DNA of 64,000 nucleotides from Planctomycetota bacterium (lineage in GTDB: Bacteria; Planctomycetota; Planctomycetia; Isosphaerales; Isosphaeraceae): positions 1 through 64,000 of the forward strand of contig JAQGHR010000013.1 in the NCBI GenBank assembly GCA_028291545.1, read 5' to 3'. The first letter of the stretch is position 1. Each line of letters opens with the position of its first letter. This document shows positions 19,256 to 28,608 of this stretch, piece after piece. The position numbers and the translations under genes are program-made. Under the pieces are notes generated by a model that saw only the letters and a list, made by a program, of their open reading frames with translations, was not told the DNA's origin and did not search any database.

Positions 19256-20632
19256 TCAGTGGATCCAGGAGTTCAGGGCCGAGCCCGCGAGGTACGAACC
19301 CGCCACGATCGCGGCGCCGAGGGCGTCCTGGCGGAGATCGAGGAGGCCATTGCGCCAGAGCGAGACGACGAGGACCGCCACGGTGAACAGTTCGTTCAAT
19401 CCCACCATCCAGACCGCGCCCGAAGTGCCGTAGGCGCGGTAGGCCAGCGGCAGGCCGACGAACAGCCAGGCGGTCTTGAGGCAGAGGCCGAGGGTATTGA
19501 CGTGCGGCTTCCCCATCGCGATCAACGCGCTCACGGCGGGCGTGTACATCACGCCCAGGACGACGCGGATCATGAGGATCTGGAGCATCCAGCCCGCCTC
19601 GCGATAGCGGTCGTCGTAGAGGACGCGGACGACCATCGGCCCCGCGCCGGCCACCAGGCCCGCGATCGGCAGCATGGCCAGGTTCAACCAGCCTCGCGAC
19701 TTGGCGAAGGCCGCCGCCAGCCGCGACGGGTCGTGGTGAACGAGCTGGCTGTAGGCCGGAAAGAGCACCTTGTTCGAGACCGTCGAGACCAGCCGCACCA
19801 GCGAGTCGCTGAGGAAGAACGCGATGTTGTAGACGCCCAGGGTCGCGTCCCCCAGGAACCGGCCGAGCAGGATCCGGTCCCCCTGGCTGGCGATGAAGCT
19901 GACCGCCGTCGACAGGAAGATCCAGCGCCCGAAGCGGAACATTTCGCTCGCGGCCGAGCGATCGAAATGCACGCGATTGTGCGGCCCCGGCAACACGACG
20001 TGGCTCGCCACCATGCGGACGGCCGCGCCGATCAGGTTGGCGAAGACGAGCGCCCAGACCGATCGCATCCAGAACGCCAGCAGGATGGTGATCGCCAGGA
20101 CGACGACCTGGGTGCCGATCTCCATGACCGTCAGCCGTCCGAGCGTCATGTGGCGGTTCGCGGTGAAGAGCTTCGTCGAATTGAATCCCATCAGCAGCGA
20201 GACGCACCCCGCCGCGGCGATCAGCGGCGCCAGCTCCGGCTTGCGGAACCAGCCGACCGAGACCGGCCAGGCCAAGAGCAGGGCACAGGTCGTGAGGGCG
20301 AACCCCCGGCAGACCTGGATGGTCCAGGCGGTGTTGGTGAAGGCCGGCTCGTCGCCGCGCTTGTTCTGAATGATGCTCGGGCCGATGCCGACATCGGAGA
20401 ACAATTCGAGCCCGGTCATGAAGACGCTGACCAGCGCCATCATCCCGAACGCCTCGGGGAAGAGGAGCCGGGACAGCAGGATATTGCCCGCCAGGCGCAG
20501 TACCTGGGACGCCCCGAAGCCGGCGACCGTCCAGGCCGAGCCCCGCAGGGCCAGGCCCCGGAGGGATCGTCGCGGCGCCGCGTAGTCGGGCGAGGCCGGC
20601 GGCTCGGCGGTGAGGGGGACGGAGGAACTCAC
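19256..20632 (-). CDS. Polysaccharide flippase (Wzx/MOP superfamily)
   Basis: About 458 residues from a GTG at 20632; upstream in-frame codons to 20953 run into the end of the neighbouring GT4 gene, so the longer form is rejected. It has 12-14 hydrophobic segments, beginning LRGSAWTVAGFGASQVLRLA and then LLFPEAFGMMALVSVFMTGL, DVGIGPSIIQ and QGDRILLGRFLGDATLGVY, all marks of the MOP-type polysaccharide transporters. It moves the undecaprenyl-linked repeat unit from the inner to the outer face of the cytoplasmic membrane. It fits Wzx/Wzy-type assembly together with the O-antigen-ligase-like protein and the Wzc-like protein of the same run. Confidence 0.93.
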   Translation of the reverse strand: MSSSVPLTAEPPASPDYAAPRRSLRGLALRGSAWTVAGFGASQVLRLAGNILLSRLLFPEAFGMMALVSVFMTGLELFSDVGIGPSIIQNKRGDEPAFTNTAWTIQVCRGFALTTCALLLAWPVSVGWFRKPELAPLIAAAGCVSLLMGFNSTKLFTANRHMTLGRLTVMEIGTQVVVLAITILLAFWMRSVWALVFANLIGAAVRMVASHVVLPGPHNRVHFDRSAASEMFRFGRWIFLSTAVSFIASQGDRILLGRFLGDATLGVYNIAFFLSDSLVRLVSTVSNKVLFPAYSQLVHHDPSRLAAAFAKSRGWLNLAMLPIAGLVAGAGPMVVRVLYDDRYREAGWMLQILMIRVVLGVMYTPAVSALIAMGKPHVNTLGLCLKTAWLFVGLPLAYRAYGTSGAVWMVGLNELFTVAVLVVSLWRNGLLDLRQDALGAAIVAGSYLAGSALNSWIH

Positions 20633-20759
20633 GGGAAGATCCGTCCTCGCGGGATCGGGAGGGGTCCGGGCGTGGGGGGGAAGACGCGACCGGGGAAGTG
20701 CGACGGAGAGTCGAGAGAATCGGGATTGTTCCGTTCGAGCGAGTCGAAAACCGAACGAA

Positions 20760-22043
20760 TCACCCGTTCGACAGCGTCTTAGTAAAGCTAACGGCACCTC
20801 GGTACGCAAGGGGTTGTTTGGTGGATTCCGTTTTGACCGTCCGAGCGTTGTCGTAAATGAACGTAATGAGACGGTTCGCCTCGGTCGCCGCATTGTGGTG
20901 GGAGGCGACGCGGGACGACCCGGCGCTGCCCATCCGGTCCAATTCCTCGACATCGGCCGAGAGCGCCTGATCGATGGCCGAGGCGAGACCCTCGACCGAT
21001 CCCGCCGGCACGAGCCAGCCGCAGACGCCCGGCTCGACCAGTTCGGGGATGCCGGCCACGTAGGTGCTCACGACGGGGCGTCCCAGGGCGAGCGACTCCA
21101 TGAGGACGACCGGGAGGCCCTCGGCGAAGCTGGGGAGAACCAGGGCCCGGGATTCGAGTATCTCCCGGCGCACGCCGTTGCCGTCCCGCCAGCCGACCAG
21201 CCGCACGCAATCTTCCAGGCCGAGCCGGCCGATCCGCTCCTCGATCAGCGGTCGCATCGGCCCGTCGCCAACGAGGGTGATCGAGAACTCGCGGCCCCGA
21301 TCGCGCAAGAGTGCCGCGGCCTCGACCAGCAGGAGCTGCCCCTTCTGCTCGGCCAGGCGGCCGACGCAGACGAATCGGTTCGATGCCGAGGCGGCGGCGG
21401 GGCCGGTCTGGAGGAAGCTCGCATCCACCCCGCAGCGGACGACGCGGATCTTCGACCAGTCGGCGGGGTCGGCCCAGCGGCAGAGCTGGCTGCGGCCGAA
21501 TTCGCTGACGGCGACCACGAAGGCCGAGTGCCGGATCTTCTCGTTAAGCGACAGGGCGCGCGGCGCGTCGAATTCCTCGGGGCCGTGGACCGTCACGCTG
21601 TAGCGCGGCCCCCCCAGGATCCGGCAGAGCATGGCCACGCTCGCCGAGTTCGTCCCGAAGTGGGCGTGGAGGTGCTGAACGTCCGCGGCGGCCAGCCACT
21701 CTCGCAGTATGCAGGCCTCGGCGAGATAAGCGAGATGGTACGCGACCCCGCGTTCGGATCGCCAGCCCATCCTCAGCGTGCTCACCAGGGCGCGGGCGAA
21801 CCGCCGGGGCCTGCCGACCATGACCCAGAGCATCGCGGTGAAAAGGCCACGCAGGCCGAACCCCTGGAGGACCTGCGTGCGTTCCCTCTCCGCCTGGTCG
21901 GCCTGGTCAACCGTGGGCCCGCCGACGGGTCGGAGCGTGTAGCGCAACACCTTCACGCCTCGCGCCTCGATCGCGGCGATCTCGCGGCGAATGAACGTGT
22001 GGCTGGTCTGGGGATACTGGTTGATCAGGTAGGCGATCTTCAC
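20760..22043 (-). CDS. Family 4 glycosyltransferase
   Basis: About 427 residues from a GTG at 22043 with GAGGG upstream; the open frame above it overlaps the previous gene and is not coding. The N-terminus VKIAYLINQYPQTSHTFIRR is a standard GT4 opening. RFVCVGRLAEQKGQLLLVEA starts the donor half, followed by FSITLVGDGPMRPLIEE and LVLPSFAEGLPVVLMESLAL, which holds the conserved E...GxPvvxxE motif of retaining GT4 enzymes. The sequence is close to the group that includes colanic-acid type transferases (WcaL/AmsK-like). It adds one sugar of the repeat unit in the cytoplasm. Confidence 0.93.
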   Translation of the reverse strand: MKIAYLINQYPQTSHTFIRREIAAIEARGVKVLRYTLRPVGGPTVDQADQAERERTQVLQGFGLRGLFTAMLWVMVGRPRRFARALVSTLRMGWRSERGVAYHLAYLAEACILREWLAAADVQHLHAHFGTNSASVAMLCRILGGPRYSVTVHGPEEFDAPRALSLNEKIRHSAFVVAVSEFGRSQLCRWADPADWSKIRVVRCGVDASFLQTGPAAASASNRFVCVGRLAEQKGQLLLVEAAALLRDRGREFSITLVGDGPMRPLIEERIGRLGLEDCVRLVGWRDGNGVRREILESRALVLPSFAEGLPVVLMESLALGRPVVSTYVAGIPELVEPGVCGWLVPAGSVEGLASAIDQALSADVEELDRMGSAGSSRVASHHNAATEANRLITFIYDNARTVKTESTKQPLAYRGAVSFTKTLSNG

Positions 22044-22059
22044 GGATGGGCCCTCGCGT

Positions 22060-23325
22060 TCAGAGGTCGTTGTCGTCGACGGCGAACTCCACCGCCAGCA
22101 TCTCCGCCATCCGTGCGGCCACCTGATCCCAATCATCGCCGGCCACCGCCTCGCGACGGCGGAGGGAGCGGTCCGGGTCATCCTCGTTGAGCGCCTGTCG
22201 CAGGGCGGTCAGGAACTGGTCGTGCGTCTCGACCGAGTGGATCAATCCGGCATACGGCCGGTACGCGGGCAGCGCCGTGGCTACGACGGGGAAGCCGATT
22301 GCCAGGTATTCCTTGAGCTTGACGGGGCTGCATTGCAGGTTGAACTCGTTGCGCAGGAAGGGGATGATCCCCACGTCGAACAGCGCCGCGTGCGGGCCGA
22401 TCCGGTCGGGCGAGAGCTGGCCCACCAAGCGCACGTTCGGCTCGGCCTTGACCCGGGAGAGGTCCATCTGCTCGGGGCCGATCAGCAGCAACGTTCCCGG
22501 CGCGATCGTCCGGGCGATCTTGACCATCAGGTCGACATCCATGCGGTAATCGTCCATCGCGCCGAAGAAGCCGACGACCGGGCGCGGGAGATCGGCGATC
22601 CCCTTCGGGAAGGAGACCGACGGCCGTCCCAGGGGGCGTGACGAGGAGAGCGCCTCGAAGTCCACGCCATGCCCGATCAGCTGGGGGCTGGCCGCCCAGT
22701 GGCGATCCCGCTCCATCAATTCGGGGCTGACGTACGCGGCGTAGTCGCAGAGGGTGAGGAGCCGCTTTTCCAGCCCGGCGACCATCGGCGCATCGGCCTC
22801 GGGCAGGGCCGCGAAGTCGTCGCATCGCTCGAAGACGACGCGCAGCCAGGGCAGCCTCTCGACGGCCGGCGCCATCGTCGGCATCGACACGAACGCCGAC
22901 GGCCGCTCCATCCCCAGATGCCGGCGAAGGACCCGCACCTGCGCCGCGAGCAGCGCGCCGTTGACCTCGACCCAGCGGGCCGAGTACTTCGGGACGAAGA
23001 ACGGCGTGTAGACCCACAAGCCCGTCTCGCGGTCTCGGCGCAGCCCCTTGGACAGGCTCTTGAGCTTGCGAACGTAGCGCCTCCAGGCGATCTCCGTCCG
23101 CCCCGGTACGGGGATTCGCATGCCGATGCTATTCACGAATAAGCTCGGCACGTGCTTCGCCATGCGGACGGCCGTGCGGACCGAGGAATGTCCCCGGTTG
23201 TGATACCACCAATCGACGTTCCCGAAGAAGACGACGCCGTCGCACGGTCCCTCCCCGGCCACGATCTTCCGAGGCCGGGCGGGCCGGGTCGGTGCGTGGA
23301 CTGCCATCGCGAAAGCGTCGAACAT
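22060..23325 (-). CDS. GT-B glycosyltransferase (TuaH-like)
   Basis: About 421 residues from an ATG at 23325 with GGAG seven bases upstream. A GTG at 23355, whose first bases overlap the previous stop (GTGA), would add ten residues. The N-terminal part reads VFFGNVDWWYHNRGHSSVRT, the typical opening of the TuaH-like transferases found in teichuronic-acid and other polysaccharide clusters. The C-terminal half has PRPVVGFFGAMDDYRMDVDL, LLLIGPEQMDLSR and FDVGIIPFLRNEFNLQCSPV followed by LKEYLAIGFPVVATALP, a donor-site pattern. It belongs to the co-directional run; its substrate is not readable. Confidence 0.9.
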   Translation of the reverse strand: MFDAFAMAVHAPTRPARPRKIVAGEGPCDGVVFFGNVDWWYHNRGHSSVRTAVRMAKHVPSLFVNSIGMRIPVPGRTEIAWRRYVRKLKSLSKGLRRDRETGLWVYTPFFVPKYSARWVEVNGALLAAQVRVLRRHLGMERPSAFVSMPTMAPAVERLPWLRVVFERCDDFAALPEADAPMVAGLEKRLLTLCDYAAYVSPELMERDRHWAASPQLIGHGVDFEALSSSRPLGRPSVSFPKGIADLPRPVVGFFGAMDDYRMDVDLMVKIARTIAPGTLLLIGPEQMDLSRVKAEPNVRLVGQLSPDRIGPHAALFDVGIIPFLRNEFNLQCSPVKLKEYLAIGFPVVATALPAYRPYAGLIHSVETHDQFLTALRQALNEDDPDRSLRRREAVAGDDWDQVAARMAEMLAVEFAVDDNDL

Positions 23326-23351
23326 CGAAGGCTCCAGGGGAGGGGAAGTGC

Positions 23352-24002
23352 TCACCGGGACACCGCCGGGGCGTCCTTGCAGGACGTGGCGGGCTCCGCG
23401 TCGCGGTCGTAGAAGTGCTGGACGCGGCGACGGATCAGCTCGGGCTCGATGGCCGCGTCGAAGCCGCCGTCGCGTCGCATGATCAGGTCGGCCCAGGGCA
23501 ATTGCTGGGTCTTGGCTTCGAGACGATGCACCAGTTCGTCGACGCGGCCGATCGGACGGGCGGGCACGCCCGCGACGATATCCCCCTCGGCGACGTCTCG
23601 CGTGACCACCGCCCCGGCGGCGACGATCGCGTTCGGGCCGATCGTCACGCCGGGCAGAAGGATGGCGCCGTGGCCGACGAACACGTTGTCGCGGATGTCG
23701 ATCTTCCCCACCGAATCGAGCTTCACGCCATACGCGCGATTCAGGACGGCGATGGAGCCGTCGTGGCCGACCAGCGTGCAGGTGGACAGGCAGACGTTGT
23801 CCCCCAGTCGGACATATTCCGGGTCGGTGATCGTCACGTCGGAATTGATCAGGCAATGATCGCCGACCTGTCGGAGACGGCCGTGCCTCCTGAGGAACTC
23901 GGCGTATTCGTCGTTCATCGGCGCGCAGAGCGAGCGATAGAGGCCCGACGCTCGGCCGTGCTCCAGGGCCATCCAGCGGACGATTTTCTTGGCGAGTCCC
24001 AT
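23352..24002 (-). CDS. Left-handed beta-helix acyltransferase
   Basis: 216 residues from an ATG at 24002, two bases after the stop of the upstream gene; a GTG at 24008 would overlap that stop. Hexapeptide repeats fill the middle, for example VGHGAILLPGVTIGPNAIVA and then AGAVVTRDVAEGDIVAGVPA, the classic end of O-acetyltransferases of the maltose/WcaF type. The C-terminal 60 residues (LVHRLEAKTQQLPWADLIMR) are an extension. It probably puts an acetyl group on a sugar of the repeat unit using acetyl-CoA; the exact acceptor is unknown. Confidence 0.92.
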   Translation of the reverse strand: MGLAKKIVRWMALEHGRASGLYRSLCAPMNDEYAEFLRRHGRLRQVGDHCLINSDVTITDPEYVRLGDNVCLSTCTLVGHDGSIAVLNRAYGVKLDSVGKIDIRDNVFVGHGAILLPGVTIGPNAIVAAGAVVTRDVAEGDIVAGVPARPIGRVDELVHRLEAKTQQLPWADLIMRRDGGFDAAIEPELIRRRVQHFYDRDAEPATSCKDAPAVSR

Positions 24003-24004
24003 GA

Positions 24005-25045
24005 TCACGGCTGGGTCGTCCCCGAGGGTTCCAGAGCCGCTCTCGGCCGGGCCACGCCCGGGCCCTTGTATTCGATCAGGCGTCCGCGAAGGCCGAGCAG
24101 CCGATTCCGCCAGTACCGCGCCAGCCCGACGCCCTGCGCAAACTTGCCGGCCACGCACGCCAGGGCATACAGCCGGGCGTCGCTCGCGGACATCCCCCAG
24201 GCGCGGGCCCGGCGGCCCACGCGAAGGAGCTGGAGCGGATAAACAAGGAGAAGCGCGAGGCTGAATCCTCGGGTCGGCCAGGCCAGCGCGAGGACGGCGA
24301 CCGGCAGGGTGATGCCCCAGAGGAGGATGCTGCGAGTCTCCTTCACCCAGTGCCGTTCGGGCGGTGCGCCATGACGCGCGGAACCCTCGGCGAACGCGTA
24401 GCCGGCGCGAACCGAGCGCCGCCACCACTGGCCGAGACGGGTCATCGCCAGGTCGTGCGCGGTCATCTCTGCGTCGATCCGCACCACCTTCCAGCCGGCC
24501 GCCCGCAGTCGGACGCACAGGTCGGGCTCCTCGCCCGCGATCAGGGACGGGTCGTAGCCGCCGACCTGCCGGAACGCCGAGGCGCGGATCATCGCGTCCC
24601 CTCCGCAGGCGGCCGCCTCACCGATCGGCGTATCCCATTCGAGATCGGCCAAGCGATTGTAGATCGAGCGTTCCGGGTGGATCTCCCGACGACGACCGCA
24701 GACGACCGCCACGTCGAGCCTCGCGTCCAGATCGGTCCGGGCGCGTTCGAGCCATCCGGCCACGACGATGCAATCGCCGTCGATGAACTGGACGTATTCA
24801 ACGTCGGGGATCATCTCGCAAAGCCGCGCGAATCCCGCATTGCGAGCCCGTGCCGCCGTGAAGGGGACCGAGAGGTCCAGCGCCACGACCTCGGCGCCCA
24901 GGGAGTGCGCGGCCTCAACGCTGCCGTCCGTCGACCCCGAGTCGACGTACACCACGGCCGAGGCCGATCCGACGATCGACCCCAGGCATGCGATCAGGCG
25001 ATCCCCTTCGTCGCGACCGATCGCGACGACGCCGACATCCTTCAT
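24005..25045 (-). CDS. Family 2 glycosyltransferase with C-terminal membrane part
   Basis: 346 residues from an ATG at 25045 with GGAGG eight bases upstream. The GT-A domain shows VGVVAIGRDEGDRLIACLGS, AVVYVDSGSTDGSVEAAHSL and YVQFIDGDCIVVAGW, in which DGD is the metal site, then GGDAMIRASAFRQVGGYDPS and GEEPDLCVRLRAAGWKV, usual for GT2 enzymes that use the ED-Q/RxxRW type layout (here a Gln-Trp-Trp-Arg-Arg block follows). Two hydrophobic segments near residues 250-290 probably anchor it in the membrane. It overlaps the acetyltransferase gene before it by 4 bases. Confidence 0.92.
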   Translation of the reverse strand: MKDVGVVAIGRDEGDRLIACLGSIVGSASAVVYVDSGSTDGSVEAAHSLGAEVVALDLSVPFTAARARNAGFARLCEMIPDVEYVQFIDGDCIVVAGWLERARTDLDARLDVAVVCGRRREIHPERSIYNRLADLEWDTPIGEAAACGGDAMIRASAFRQVGGYDPSLIAGEEPDLCVRLRAAGWKVVRIDAEMTAHDLAMTRLGQWWRRSVRAGYAFAEGSARHGAPPERHWVKETRSILLWGITLPVAVLALAWPTRGFSLALLLVYPLQLLRVGRRARAWGMSASDARLYALACVAGKFAQGVGLARYWRNRLLGLRGRLIEYKGPGVARPRAALEPSGTTQP

Positions 25046-25653
25046 GAATGAACCTCCGTGCCCGCAACGCCGACGATCCGCGCCGGGATGCCGACGGCCG
25101 TCGCGCCCTCGGGGACGTCGCGGAGAACCACCGCGTTCGCACCGATCCGGGCATCGTTGCCGACGTGAACATGGCCGAGGATGCACGCGCCGCAGCCGAT
25201 ATCCGCGCGATCGCCGATCGTCGGGATTTCCAGGTTGCAGCCGGTCCTCGCCACGCCGAAGGTCGTGTTGTGGCGGATCTGCACGTCGTCGCCGATCGAT
25301 CGCGCGTGCAGGATCATGCCTCCGTGGTGCCAGATTCGCACCCGACGGCCGAGCCGGACGATATAGGGCAGGGTAATCCCGCAGGTCCATTCGACCCACT
25401 TCATCAGGAATATGTAGACGAGCGTCATCGGCGCCCGCAGGATCTTGGGGAAGCCCATCCTCCAGTTGCCGAACCGATGGACGGCGACCGCCCAGAAACC
25501 TTGCTCGAACGGGTTGCTGTCGTGGGTGCGCAGGTCCTCACGGAGCAGCGCGAGGAAGGAAATCCCCGGCGGGTTGAGGTTGCGATCCCCCGCGTTCAGA
25601 GGCGGCAGAATCTCGGAGGCGACGGCCCGATGATGGCTGTCGAGGAGGGTCAT
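25042..25653 (-). CDS. Serine O-acetyltransferase-like protein
   Basis: 203 residues. The N-terminal part (LALLREDLRTHDSNPFEQGF, then FWAVAVHRFGNWRMG) matches the helical N-domain of short CysE-like proteins in polysaccharide clusters. The hexapeptide helix follows: VQIRHNTTFGVARTG, PTIGDRADIGCGACILGHVH and ANAVVLRDVPEGATAVGIPA. It is probably a sugar or serine acetyltransferase that uses acetyl-CoA. Inside an exopolysaccharide operon, a sugar acceptor or a serine appended to the sugar is more likely than cysteine synthesis. It has 4-base overlaps with both neighbours, so it is co-translated. Confidence 0.9.
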   Translation of the reverse strand: MTLLDSHHRAVASEILPPLNAGDRNLNPPGISFLALLREDLRTHDSNPFEQGFWAVAVHRFGNWRMGFPKILRAPMTLVYIFLMKWVEWTCGITLPYIVRLGRRVRIWHHGGMILHARSIGDDVQIRHNTTFGVARTGCNLEIPTIGDRADIGCGACILGHVHVGNDARIGANAVVLRDVPEGATAVGIPARIVGVAGTEVHS

Positions 25654-26627
25654 CGCGTGGCCCTCGTCGGCAGGAAATTGTGCCGCAGGAAGTCCCGGAG
25701 CAGGTGCGGCGGCTCGGCCTCCGGCGTGCTGCGGAACCGTCGGCGGAGCAGGTACGAGGCGTAACCGGCCGACCAGGCCAGGTCGGCCAGCACCGTTCGC
25801 GCGCGGCCGAGGTGTGAGAGGAAATAGCGTCGCCGGGCCTCGAACCAGTACGCCGGCCTGCGCCTCGGGACGGCCTTCCTGTCCGTGACCCCCGAGCTCT
25901 GGCCGACGAGGTGGACGACTCGCGAGTCCGGCACATACCAGCAGGGCCTGCCGGCCAGGCGTGCGCGGCGGCAGAAATCGACCTCCTCGAAGTACATGAA
26001 ATATCCCTCGTCGAGCAGGCCGATTTGCTCGAAGACCTCGCGTCGGACGATAAGGCTGGCGCCCGCCACCCAGTCCACCTCGCAGGGTTCCACGGGGACC
26101 GGAGGGGCGATGACGCGGCCGGCGAGGAGGCGCGAGACCACCCCCAGTCGCATGCCGCCGTCGAGCTCGCTGAGGATCGACGGGAAGCGGAAGGCCGATC
26201 GCTGCGGGGTGCCGTCCGGGTCTTCCAGGCGGCTCCCGGCCAGGCCGATCTCCGGGTGGGCGCTCATGAACTCGATCAGCGCGCGGATCGATCCGGGCCG
26301 CGCCACGGTGTCGGGGTTGAGGAGGATCACGAAGTCGGGCGGCTCGTCCGATTCCAGCGCCCGACTAATCGCCGCGTTGTTTCCGTAGGCGAATCCGCCG
26401 TTGCGAGGCAGGGGCTGGACCGAGGCCCAATCGCTCCAGCCGTAGCGCAAGATCCCGACGATCAGCCTGCCGACCGAGCCATCGCCGGAGCCGTTGTCCG
26501 TCACGACGACGCGCACGCCGCGGGCCGGAGCAACCTCGGCCTCCAGCGATCGGAGGCAGTCGAGGGTCAACTCGGAGGTGCGATAATTCACGATGACGAT
26601 GAGCGTCGAGGTGTCGTTTCGGCGCAT
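25650..26627 (-). CDS. Family 2 glycosyltransferase (rhamnosyltransferase-like)
   Basis: 325 residues. The N-terminus STLIVIVNYRTSELTLDCLR followed by VRVVVTDNGSGDGS, the NGGFAYGNNAA motif, and FVILLNPDTVARPGSI (NPD metal site) place it in the WbbL-type branch of GT2, many members of which transfer rhamnose. VDWVAGASLIVRREVFEQIG and EGYFMYFEEVDFCRRARLAG complete the catalytic core. With rfbC in the window a dTDP-rhamnose donor is plausible, which is an inference from family and context. Confidence 0.93.
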   Translation of the reverse strand: MRRNDTSTLIVIVNYRTSELTLDCLRSLEAEVAPARGVRVVVTDNGSGDGSVGRLIVGILRYGWSDWASVQPLPRNGGFAYGNNAAISRALESDEPPDFVILLNPDTVARPGSIRALIEFMSAHPEIGLAGSRLEDPDGTPQRSAFRFPSILSELDGGMRLGVVSRLLAGRVIAPPVPVEPCEVDWVAGASLIVRREVFEQIGLLDEGYFMYFEEVDFCRRARLAGRPCWYVPDSRVVHLVGQSSGVTDRKAVPRRRPAYWFEARRRYFLSHLGRARTVLADLAWSAGYASYLLRRRFRSTPEAEPPHLLRDFLRHNFLPTRATR

Positions 26628-26643
26628 GGGTTCGGTGGCTCGA

Positions 26644-27492
26644 TCAAGACGGGGTGTTGGTCGCCTGGGGGACGCTATAGCCCTGGGAGGTGGGGAGGGG
26701 GGAGGGGCTGCTCGCCGCGCGATCGCGCCTCGAGCGGAGGGAGTCGGCCAGGTCGCGGGCCACGGCCGAGACGAGGAACAGGCCGTTGCGGGCGTAGCGA
26801 GGCCCGAGACGCCGGGGTTCGAGGGAGAGGCGATAGGCCCACTCCATGCCGATCTTCTGGATCCATCGCGGGGCGCGCCGCACCCGGCCGGCGACGAAGT
26901 CGATGCTCGCCCCGACCTGCACCGCCAACGGCACGCCCAGGCGGTCGAGGTTCTCGGCCAGCCACAGCTCGCCCTTGGGCTGGCCGAAGGCGACGAACAG
27001 GATATCGGGGGCCGCGCGCCGGATGGTTTCGAGCAGCGCCTCGTGCTCCTCGGAGGTCGGCGGGCGATGCGGCGGGCAGGCCGTGCCGGCGATCACCAGG
27101 CCCGGATACTTGAGGACCAGGCGCCTGGCGGCCTCGTCCGCCACGCCCTCGGGGCCTCCCAGCAGGAAGAGGCGATAACCCCGGGCGGCGGCCGTCTCGC
27201 TCAGGTCGTAGATCAGGTCGGAGCCGGCGACCCGCTCGGGCACCGGGTTGCCTCCCAGATGCGACGCCCAGACCAGCGGCGCGCCATCGGCCAGGAGGAA
27301 ATCGGCGCGGGCGTTGATCTCGCGAAGCTCGGCGAGGTCGCGCGTCAGCATCGCGTAATGAGTGTTCGCCGTGACGAAGAAGGACGGCTTCCGCCTCTCG
27401 ACGAGCGCCATCGCCGCGTCGACGGCCTGTCGCCTGGTCAGGGGCATGAGCGGCAGGCCCCAGACCCGGATCGGCTTGCGCGGTTCGCTCAT
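26644..27492 (-). CDS. WecG/TagA/CpsF family glycosyltransferase
   Basis: 282 residues. Diagnostic blocks are FFVTANTHYAMLTRDLAELR, FLLADGAPLVWASHLGG (the catalytic-type DG-PLV motif), YRLFLLGGPEGVADEAARRL, ILFVAFGQPKGELWLAENL and VQVGASIDFVAGRVRRAPRW, ending WAYRLSLEPRRLGPRY. These enzymes (GT26) add the second sugar, often N-acetylmannosamine or its uronic acid, to an undecaprenyl-PP-linked sugar. In this cluster it probably follows the initiating phosphotransferase at 39065-39790. A low-complexity tail of about 25 residues (SSPSPLPTSQGY) follows the domain. It overlaps the exosortase gene by 4 bases. Confidence 0.95.
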   Translation of the reverse strand: MSEPRKPIRVWGLPLMPLTRRQAVDAAMALVERRKPSFFVTANTHYAMLTRDLAELREINARADFLLADGAPLVWASHLGGNPVPERVAGSDLIYDLSETAAARGYRLFLLGGPEGVADEAARRLVLKYPGLVIAGTACPPHRPPTSEEHEALLETIRRAAPDILFVAFGQPKGELWLAENLDRLGVPLAVQVGASIDFVAGRVRRAPRWIQKIGMEWAYRLSLEPRRLGPRYARNGLFLVSAVARDLADSLRSRRDRAASSPSPLPTSQGYSVPQATNTPS

Positions 27493-28547
27493 GATCGGCC
27501 TCCCATCCCGTGAAGCTCGTCATCGCGTCGCGACAGGCCGCGAGGGCTCGCGCCAACCACGCCGGGCCGCAACCCGAACGGGAGCATCGTCGGGAAGGAC
27601 GCGTCCGCCTCGTCCCCGATCAACTCGTCCTTGATCACCAGCCAGGAGAGCCATGCCAGCTCGAGGCCGATCAGGAGCAGGGCCAGCGGCATCATCAACC
27701 AGCCGGCCACGTCGTGGGCGATCGTGCGGCCGGTCGCAGCGCCGAGAAGCCGGAAGCAAAGGACCGTCCCCGCGATCCGCAGGATGTTGCACAGCAGCGC
27801 GATGGGCAGAATACTGGCCAGCAGGACGACCCGCTTCCATCGATCCATCGCGATCAGGAGGGTCGCCGCGACGACCGTCGCCGTCAGGCTCGTGAGCATC
27901 GCCAGGCCGCTACAGGCCCGGGCGACTTCCAGGTGCTCCTCGCCAATCGTGATCAGATTCCCCTCTTGCAAGACCCAGACGCCGAACGATCGCAGCAGCC
28001 AGCAGCTCGCGCCCGCGGCCGCCTTCTGCATCGGGAAGGAAAGCATGGAGTCGTAACGGCCCGGGATACTCAGCATGAAGACGAGGTAGGCCGCTGCGGG
28101 CCACGTCTTGCGGAGCAGGTCCCAGCCGCCCCCCGCCCAGAGCAGGGCCGCCGCCGCCGGCACGAGCGTGACCGTCTCCAGCCAGTATTCCCCGACCTCG
28201 TAGCAGACCGCTCGCGCGACCAGCACCACGCCGAGGGCCGCCAGCCCGAAGACGGACGGCTTCAGCGTCGACCCGGCGTCGCGATCCGGCCAGCACCGCC
28301 AGAGGATCGCCAGCGCCACCCACGCGACGAGCAATCCGTGCGATGCGTCCGGGTTACTGATCCAGGTGTGATACAGCTCGCGGAGATTGGGCGCATAGGC
28401 CACGATCAAGACGGCCGACACGCTCGCCGCCGCGATCCACGCGCGCCGAGGGTGGCCCGGCCGCGCCGCGGTCGGGTCCATCTCGGGCGCGGGGGGCGTC
28501 GCGGCGGTCCCGCGAGGCTCTAGCACGCTCGCCTTGCGCTCGCTCAC
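27489..28547 (-). CDS. Exosortase (PEP-CTERM sorting transpeptidase)
   Basis: 352 residues from a GTG at 28547 with GGAG nine bases upstream. It has about eight hydrophobic segments. The exosortase/archaeosortase triad is complete: Cys in VARACSGLAMLTS (residue 212), Arg in CNILRIAGTV (257) and His in AHDVAGWLM (278), in the expected order within adjacent membrane segments. Exosortases cut PEP-CTERM tails of exported proteins in the membrane. The EpsI domain, sometimes fused to exosortases, is encoded apart at 38269-39009. The gene follows the Wzc-like gene by 61 bases and overlaps the WecG-type gene by 4, so it is made together with the sugar enzymes. I do not assign a subclass. Confidence 0.95.
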   Translation of the reverse strand: MSERKASVLEPRGTAATPPAPEMDPTAARPGHPRRAWIAAASVSAVLIVAYAPNLRELYHTWISNPDASHGLLVAWVALAILWRCWPDRDAGSTLKPSVFGLAALGVVLVARAVCYEVGEYWLETVTLVPAAAALLWAGGGWDLLRKTWPAAAYLVFMLSIPGRYDSMLSFPMQKAAAGASCWLLRSFGVWVLQEGNLITIGEEHLEVARACSGLAMLTSLTATVVAATLLIAMDRWKRVVLLASILPIALLCNILRIAGTVLCFRLLGAATGRTIAHDVAGWLMMPLALLLIGLELAWLSWLVIKDELIGDEADASFPTMLPFGLRPGVVGASPRGLSRRDDELHGMGGRS

Positions 28548-28608
28548 TCGATCATTCTCCGGATCGTGTCGTGGTGTCGGTAGGGTGACGGGGATGGCGC
28601 GAGGAGCC

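Noticed and set aside
23856..25399. Upstream extensions of glycosyltransferase frames into neighbouring genes
   Set aside because: Each extension covers the coding region of the gene before it in another frame and lacks a ribosome site; starts with Shine-Dalgarno sites or stop/start overlaps were chosen instead.
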